Source: Bradyrhizobium cajani (GTDB lineage: Bacteria; Pseudomonadota; Alphaproteobacteria; Rhizobiales; Xanthobacteraceae). Taken from it: a stretch of 64,000 nucleotides of DNA. Each line of letters begins with the position of its first letter. Position 1 is the stretch's first letter. Positions 59,952 to 64,000 of the stretch are shown here, piece after piece. The position numbers were made by a program, and so were the translations under genes. A model generated the notes under the pieces. That model was not told where the DNA came from and did not search any database. It saw nothing but the letters and a program-made list of their open reading frames with translations. The DNA is taken from assembly GCF_009759665.1 (NCBI RefSeq), contig NZ_WQNE01000021.1, positions 88,525 through 152,524 of the forward strand, written 5' to 3'.

Positions 59952-61406
59952 TCAGTCCAGTTCGGCGACCGTCTGCGCCAGAAGCTTGCAACCCCGTTCG
60001 ATTTGAGCAACCTCCAGCGCCGAATAGCCCATGACGAGGCCGACCGCCTTTTGCGCCCGGCGAGCGCCGACGAGCAGCGCGGAGACGGGGTAGATGCCGA
60101 CGCCCTTTGCGCGGGCGGCCTTGATCAAGGCGTCCTCGCGCCTCGGCGGCAGACCGTCGAACCATGCCACCACATGCAGGCCGGCGGCGGTGCCCTCGAC
60201 CCGGACGCGATCTCCGAGCCGGCGGCGAAGCGCGTTGAGCAGCGCCTGCTGGCGTACGGCGTTGCGCCGGCGCACGCGCCTGACATGGCTGTCATAGGCG
60301 CCGCTTTCGAGCATCGCGGCGAGGGCGTCCTGTTCGATCAGTGGCGTGTGCCGGTCCATGATCTGCTTGGCGGCGGCGAACAGGGATCGCAGGGCGGCGG
60401 GAACGACCAGATATCCGATCCGCAAGGTTGGGGAGAGCGTCTTGGAGACGGTGCCGAGATAGATCACGTTCTCGCTGCCCTCCAGCGCATGCAGCGGCGG
60501 GATCGGCTTGGTGTCGTAGCGATACTCGCTGTCGTAATCGTCCTCGATCACGTAGGCATCGACCTTCCGCGCCCAGGCAAGCAAGTCGTGTCGGCGTCCG
60601 ATCGGCATGACGCCGCCGAGCGGATATTGATGTGACGGTGTGACATAGGCGAGGCGGGCTTCGACCCCGTCGAGCCGCGCCGTCTCCAGCCCATCCGCGT
60701 CCACGGGAATCGGCACGGTCTCGGCGCCCGTCGCCGCAAAAGTGTGCCGCGCCATTTGGTAGCCGGGATCCTCCATCACGAAGCGATCACCAGCATCGAG
60801 CAGCAGGCGTGCGCAGATGTCGAGGCCTTGTTGTGAGCCGTTCACGACGACGATCTGCTCGACCTCGCAGCGGACGCCGCGGGATCGCCAGAGATGACCC
60901 TGAAGCGCGGTCCGCAGCCGCAGTGCGCCGCAGGGATCGTCATAGGCGAGCCGCTCGGGCTTGCGCGTCATGGCCGCGGTGACGGCCTTCTTCCATGCCA
61001 GCACGGGGAAGTCCGACGGCGAGAGCTCGCCGTAGCGGAAGTTCGCAACGAGCCCGCGCGACGGCTCGATCCAGCGCGGAGGGTCCTGATGCAGCCGCTC
61101 GCCGAATTGCGACAGCCGCGGCTTGCGCGCCAACGGACGCGGTGCGGCGCGCATGCGTCCGCGCTCGACGACGGCGCGGGCAACGCGCGGTCTCGCGCCA
61201 TGGCGGGTCTCGATAAAACCTTCAGCGGCAAGCTGCTCGTAGGCGACGGTTACGGTCGACCGTGCCACGCCCATCTCGCCGGCAAGCGCCCGCGAGGACG
61301 GCAGCAGTCCGTCGATCCCGTACACCCGCGCCAGAATCTGATCGCGTAGCGCCTCGTAGATCTGGCGCGCGCCCATGCGGCCGGGATTGGTTTTCATCCG
61401 GGCCAT
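59952..61406 (-). CDS. MocR-family regulator (GntR HTH fused to aminotransferase-like domain)
   Basis: A 484-residue protein. Residues 12-80 are a GntR winged helix (QIYEALRDQILARVYG; LPSSRALAGEMGVARSTVTVAY). The rest is a fold-type I PLP domain: VNGSQQGLDICARLL, DPGYQMARHTF, YVTPSHQYPLGGVMP and YVIEDDYDSEYRYD, with the PLP Lys in YLGTVSKTLSPTLRIGYLV. It probably regulates the neighbouring paiB or vitamin B6 genes. ATG 61406 or 61397 are both possible. Confidence 0.92.
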   Translation of the reverse strand: MARMKTNPGRMGARQIYEALRDQILARVYGIDGLLPSSRALAGEMGVARSTVTVAYEQLAAEGFIETRHGARPRVARAVVERGRMRAAPRPLARKPRLSQFGERLHQDPPRWIEPSRGLVANFRYGELSPSDFPVLAWKKAVTAAMTRKPERLAYDDPCGALRLRTALQGHLWRSRGVRCEVEQIVVVNGSQQGLDICARLLLDAGDRFVMEDPGYQMARHTFAATGAETVPIPVDADGLETARLDGVEARLAYVTPSHQYPLGGVMPIGRRHDLLAWARKVDAYVIEDDYDSEYRYDTKPIPPLHALEGSENVIYLGTVSKTLSPTLRIGYLVVPAALRSLFAAAKQIMDRHTPLIEQDALAAMLESGAYDSHVRRVRRRNAVRQQALLNALRRRLGDRVRVEGTAAGLHVVAWFDGLPPRREDALIKAARAKGVGIYPVSALLVGARRAQKAVGLVMGYSALEVAQIERGCKLLAQTVAELD

Positions 61407-61904
61407 CCAGCCTTCAGGAAGGGTCAGTGCGGAGGTTGTATATCTCGGCGATCGTCATTGCGAGCGCAGCGAAGCAATCCAGAGTCTTCCCGCGGAGGGA
61501 TTCTGGATTGCTTCGCTGCGCTCGCAATGACGGGGCTGATGCAGCGGAAACCGAAACGACGGACTTGAGTTCTGGCCCTGCGGAGCAGCGTTGCACGCGG
61601 CAGCGCGTCCGGGGCATGTGCACAACCGCTTAACCAAATCCGCTGACATGGAACCCGATGCGGCGGCTGGTCGCAGTGGTATCGCCTTGATTCCGACGGG
61701 CCCATCTTTATTTCTGGCAGGAACAAGAATCCGGGCCCCTCTGACGAGGACGCCGACATATGTCGGTAAACCTCGTGATGTCGGATGACCTGTCCCGCGC
61801 GAATGCGATGGATCGGCCGATTGTCGGGCCTTTTGTTAAGTTTCTCCGACCATTCGTCCCCATCGTAGCTCCGTGCGGCATCTCGCAAGACCAAGGGAGC
61901 AACG
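61407..61904. other. Intergenic region with palindromic element
   Basis: About 500 bases between the divergent MocR gene and the TerB-like operon. It contains the perfect inverted repeat 61453-61532 and must carry both promoters. Short frames are not supported. Confidence 0.5.
61453..61532. repeat. Perfect 31-base inverted repeat
   Basis: Arms 61453-61483 and 61502-61532 (CGTCATTGCGAGCGCAGCG... and complement) match at all 31 positions around an 18-base centre. A transcript would form a very stable hairpin. The sequence type is dispersed in bradyrhizobial intergenic DNA (background knowledge). Confidence 0.9.
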
Positions 61905-62378
61905 ATGTCTGACGCCAAGCATTCAAATCCAGTCGAGATCGAGATCGCCGAGCCGTCCAGCCTGAACGAGCAGGCTGCGGCGGCGCTGGTCATTGCCGGC
62001 GCGCTCGTCGCCGTGGCCGACCGGCGCGTCTCGCCGGTCGAGCGCGACGAGGTGATCCGCTTCATCCGCGATCGCGGATTGGCGCCGCATATCGACGACG
62101 AAAGGTTGCTTGCCATGTTCGACGCACTCGCCGAACGGCTGGAGGAGCCGGATTTCGCCAACGTGGTGATCGAGACGCTGCGGCCAGTGGCGGACCTGTC
62201 ACTCTCGGCTCACCTCGTGGAACTGTCGGAGCGCGTCGCGGCTGCCGACGAGGATGTGGATCCCCACGAGGTGCAGGCGATCAAGCTGTTGCGCCTGCTG
62301 ACGCTGACGCTGCCGCGTGCAAAGCAGGTCGCGCCGGGCGCTGTGCGCGCCGACCGGCGCACCGCCGCCGAGGAGTGA
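61905..62378 (+). CDS. TerB-like protein
   Basis: A 157-residue helical protein. ALVIAGALVAVADRRVSPVERDEVIRF and LVELSERVAAADEDVDPHEVQAIK are two copies of the D-x2-(V/V)SPxE helical pair typical of TerB domains, which bind metal through acidic residues. It is first in a four-gene run with TerC-like and YqhA-like membrane proteins. Tellurite resistance itself is not implied. AAGGGAGCAACG precedes the ATG. Confidence 0.87.
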   Translation: MSDAKHSNPVEIEIAEPSSLNEQAAAALVIAGALVAVADRRVSPVERDEVIRFIRDRGLAPHIDDERLLAMFDALAERLEEPDFANVVIETLRPVADLSLSAHLVELSERVAAADEDVDPHEVQAIKLLRLLTLTLPRAKQVAPGAVRADRRTAAEE

Positions 62379-62380
62379 AC

Positions 62381-62743
62381 ATGAGCACAGCAGCGGACGA
62401 GCGCGCGACAGGGACCGACGGTGCCACCGGCCAGATGGCCGGTGGCGACCCGCGCCTCGACAAGCTCGTCAATCGCCTGCCGCCGCGCATGGGCGACTCC
62501 GTCACCTATCTGCTCAAGCCGTCCAGCCGCTGGGTGAGGATCCCCTCGGGTGCGCTGCTCGTCGTCGGCGGCGTGTTCTCCTTCCTGCCTGTGCTCGGCG
62601 TCTGGATGCTGCCGCTCGGCCTCGCGCTGCTTGCCGAAGACGTGCGACCGCTGCGCTCCTCGCGTTCGAAGGTCCTGGATTGGGTCGAGCGGAAGAAGCC
62701 GCATTGGCTCGATCCGTCCGCATCGAAAAATGATCGATCATGA
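62381..62743 (+). CDS. Small membrane protein, unknown
   Basis: A 120-residue protein with an acidic head, then one or two hydrophobic segments (GALLVVGGVFSFLPVLGVWMLPLGLALLAEDV) and a basic C-terminal tail (RSSRSKVLDWVERKKPHWL). ATG 62381 follows GGAGTGAAC two bases after terB; GTG 62375 would overlap the terB stop. No named family. Its stop overlaps terC by four bases, so it is translated with terC and may help TerC insertion or function. Confidence 0.8.
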   Translation: MSTAADERATGTDGATGQMAGGDPRLDKLVNRLPPRMGDSVTYLLKPSSRWVRIPSGALLVVGGVFSFLPVLGVWMLPLGLALLAEDVRPLRSSRSKVLDWVERKKPHWLDPSASKNDRS

Positions 62744-63378
62744 CTGAACTCATCACCACGGACGCGCTGGCCACGCTGCTCCAGGTCGTACTGATCGACC
62801 TCGTGCTCGCCGGCGACAACGCCGTCGTCATCGGCCTTGCCGCGGCGGGGCTGCCGGCCGGGCAGCGCCGGCGCGCCATCATCGTCGGCATCATCGCCGC
62901 CACTGCACTCCGCATCATCTTTGCCGGCGTTGCGACCCAGCTCCTGCAAGTGATCGGCCTCCTGCTCGCGGGCGGCGTGCTGCTGCTCTGGGTCTGCTGG
63001 AAGATGTGGCGCGAGCTGCGCGAGCACTCCGCGCATTCGAACCAGCTCGCCTTCAGCCATGGCGGCGGCGCGGGTGCAGCGCCGGTGCAGCGAAAGACAT
63101 TCGGCCAGGCCGCGGTGCAGATCGTCGCCGCCGACGTCTCGATGTCACTCGACAACGTGCTCGCGGTCGCGGGCGCCGCGCGCGAGCATCCCTACATCCT
63201 CGCCTTCGGCCTGCTGTTGTCGGTCGCGATGATGGGCGTTGCCGCAGATTTGCTTGGCCGCGTGCTCCAGAAACAACGCTGGATCGCCTATGTCGGCCTC
63301 GCCATCATCGTTTACGTCGCCTTCGAGATGATCTATCGGGGCTCGCTGGAACTCGCGCCGGTCATCGCGAGTCTCTGA
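62740..63378 (+). CDS. TerC/YjbE-family integral membrane protein
   Basis: A 212-residue membrane protein with about seven hydrophobic segments. The two family motifs are intact: DLVLAGDNAVVIGLAAAGLP near residues 22-41 and DVSMSLDNVLAVAGAA near residues 131-147, each with Asp-Asn that may bind a metal. TerC/YjbE proteins are linked to manganese export and envelope stress. It overlaps the upstream gene and is followed by a YqhA-like gene. Confidence 0.9.
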   Translation: MTELITTDALATLLQVVLIDLVLAGDNAVVIGLAAAGLPAGQRRRAIIVGIIAATALRIIFAGVATQLLQVIGLLLAGGVLLLWVCWKMWRELREHSAHSNQLAFSHGGGAGAAPVQRKTFGQAAVQIVAADVSMSLDNVLAVAGAAREHPYILAFGLLLSVAMMGVAADLLGRVLQKQRWIAYVGLAIIVYVAFEMIYRGSLELAPVIASL

Positions 63379-63411
63379 GGCAGCCTTAATATCCGCATTC
63401 CGGAGTGATCC

Positions 63412-63996
63412 ATGACGTCTCAATCCAAAGCACCTTCGGCGCAGGCCGCGCCGGCGCCGCAGATCGGCCCGTTTGCCCAGCTCATCTTTGGCTCGCGCTG
63501 GTTGCAAGTGCCGCTCTATGTCGGCCTCATCGTCGCGCAGGCCGTCTATGTGCTCTTGTTCCTGAAGGAGCTCTACCATCTGGTCGCGCACTCGTTCGAC
63601 GCCAGCGAGCAGCAGATCATGCTGGTCGTGCTCGGGTTGATCGACGTCGTCATGATCTCGAACCTGCTGGTGATGGTGATCGTCGGCGGCTACGAAACCT
63701 TCGTCTCCCGGCTGAACCTGACCGGTCATCCCGACGAGCCGGAATGGCTCAGTCACGTCAACGCCAGCGTGCTGAAGATCAAGCTTGCGATGGCGATCAT
63801 CGGCATCTCCTCGATCTCGCTGCTCAGGACCTTCATCGAGGCCGGCAATCTCGGCACGTCGCGCAGCAATTTCACCGAGAGTGGCGTGATGTGGCAGGTG
63901 CTGATCCACCTGACCTTCATCATCTCGGCGATCGGCATCGCCTGGGTCGACCGTCTCAGCGAGAGCGGCCACCGCAAGGCGGCCGGCCACGGCTGA
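63412..63996 (+). CDS. YqhA/UPF0114 (TIGR00645) membrane protein
   Basis: A 194-residue protein with three or four hydrophobic segments (PLYVGLIVAQAVYVLLFL; MLVVLGLIDVVMISNLLVMV; LAMAIIGISSISLLRTFI; LIHLTFIISAIGIAWVD). GGYETFVSRL is the family motif. Function unknown. It is 33 bases after terC and ends four bases before the window end, so the operon may continue beyond. Confidence 0.9.
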   Translation: MTSQSKAPSAQAAPAPQIGPFAQLIFGSRWLQVPLYVGLIVAQAVYVLLFLKELYHLVAHSFDASEQQIMLVVLGLIDVVMISNLLVMVIVGGYETFVSRLNLTGHPDEPEWLSHVNASVLKIKLAMAIIGISSISLLRTFIEAGNLGTSRSNFTESGVMWQVLIHLTFIISAIGIAWVDRLSESGHRKAAGHG

Positions 63997-64000
63997 GTGC

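Noticed and set aside
1..64000. CRISPR arrays, complete insertion sequences, rRNA and tRNA genes
   Set aside because: No regularly spaced short repeats, no transposase frames, and no recognisable tRNA arms or rRNA stretches were found by eye; a covariance-model search would be needed to exclude small RNAs.

Overview
The window looks like chromosome of an alphaproteobacterium of the Bradyrhizobium/Rhodopseudomonas type. The reasons are high GC with strong G/C third positions, the block moaA - gph - rpiA - DUF2059 protein - gor, a PleC-like histidine kinase, an FNR/FixK-type box, and several palindromic intergenic repeats of the kind common in that group. This assignment is inference; no 16S or other marker lies in the window. 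No rRNA, tRNA or CRISPR array was seen.

Layout. 1-2010: tail of a carbohydrate ABC transporter operon (permease end, permease, ATPase). 2256-4479: a VOC protein and DNA polymerase IV. 4831-14861: one long tightly packed operon that joins a carbohydrate-type ABC transporter (binding protein, two permeases, a 70-residue membrane protein, two different ATPases) to a complete PEP-driven dihydroxyacetone kinase relay (DhaL, DhaM-type IIA, HPr, Enzyme I, a small HTH protein, DhaK). This is the most distinctive metabolic unit. 15529-29767: a Tad/Flp pilus locus with two pilins (the second with an altered processing site), prepilin peptidase CpaA, CpaB, a CpaE/TadZ ATPase, CpaF, TadB, TadC, three TadE/TadG-like minor proteins, then secretin CpaC, a small lipoprotein, TadD and two unknown membrane proteins.

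30266-37968: housekeeping and envelope genes (dusA, aspartic protease, DUF1289 protein, histidine kinase, NhaD antiporter, 3-hydroxyisobutyrate dehydrogenase-like enzyme, VOC protein, Mrp ATPase). 38197-40538: two tandem TakP-like TRAP binding proteins without membrane subunits; the only TRAP membrane subunits in the window (DctM, DctQ) are about 9 kb away at 49402-51666. 40926-49219: accessory and signalling genes (YunG-like protein, HD phosphohydrolase, class III cyclase, ABC binding protein, a MarR-like regulator with a four-cysteine tail, and a two-component pair).

51838-57126: moaA, a PEGA-like lipoprotein, gph, rpiA, a DUF2059 protein, gor. 57216-61406: a CxxC microprotein, a GCS2-type carboxylate-amine ligase, an orphan 3' fragment of pstB, PaiB and a MocR regulator. 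61905-63996: a compact TerB-like / unknown / TerC / YqhA membrane operon. Four families of intergenic inverted repeats sit at 36763, 41285, 49181 and 61453; the 49181 copy supplies the last codons of a histidine kinase.
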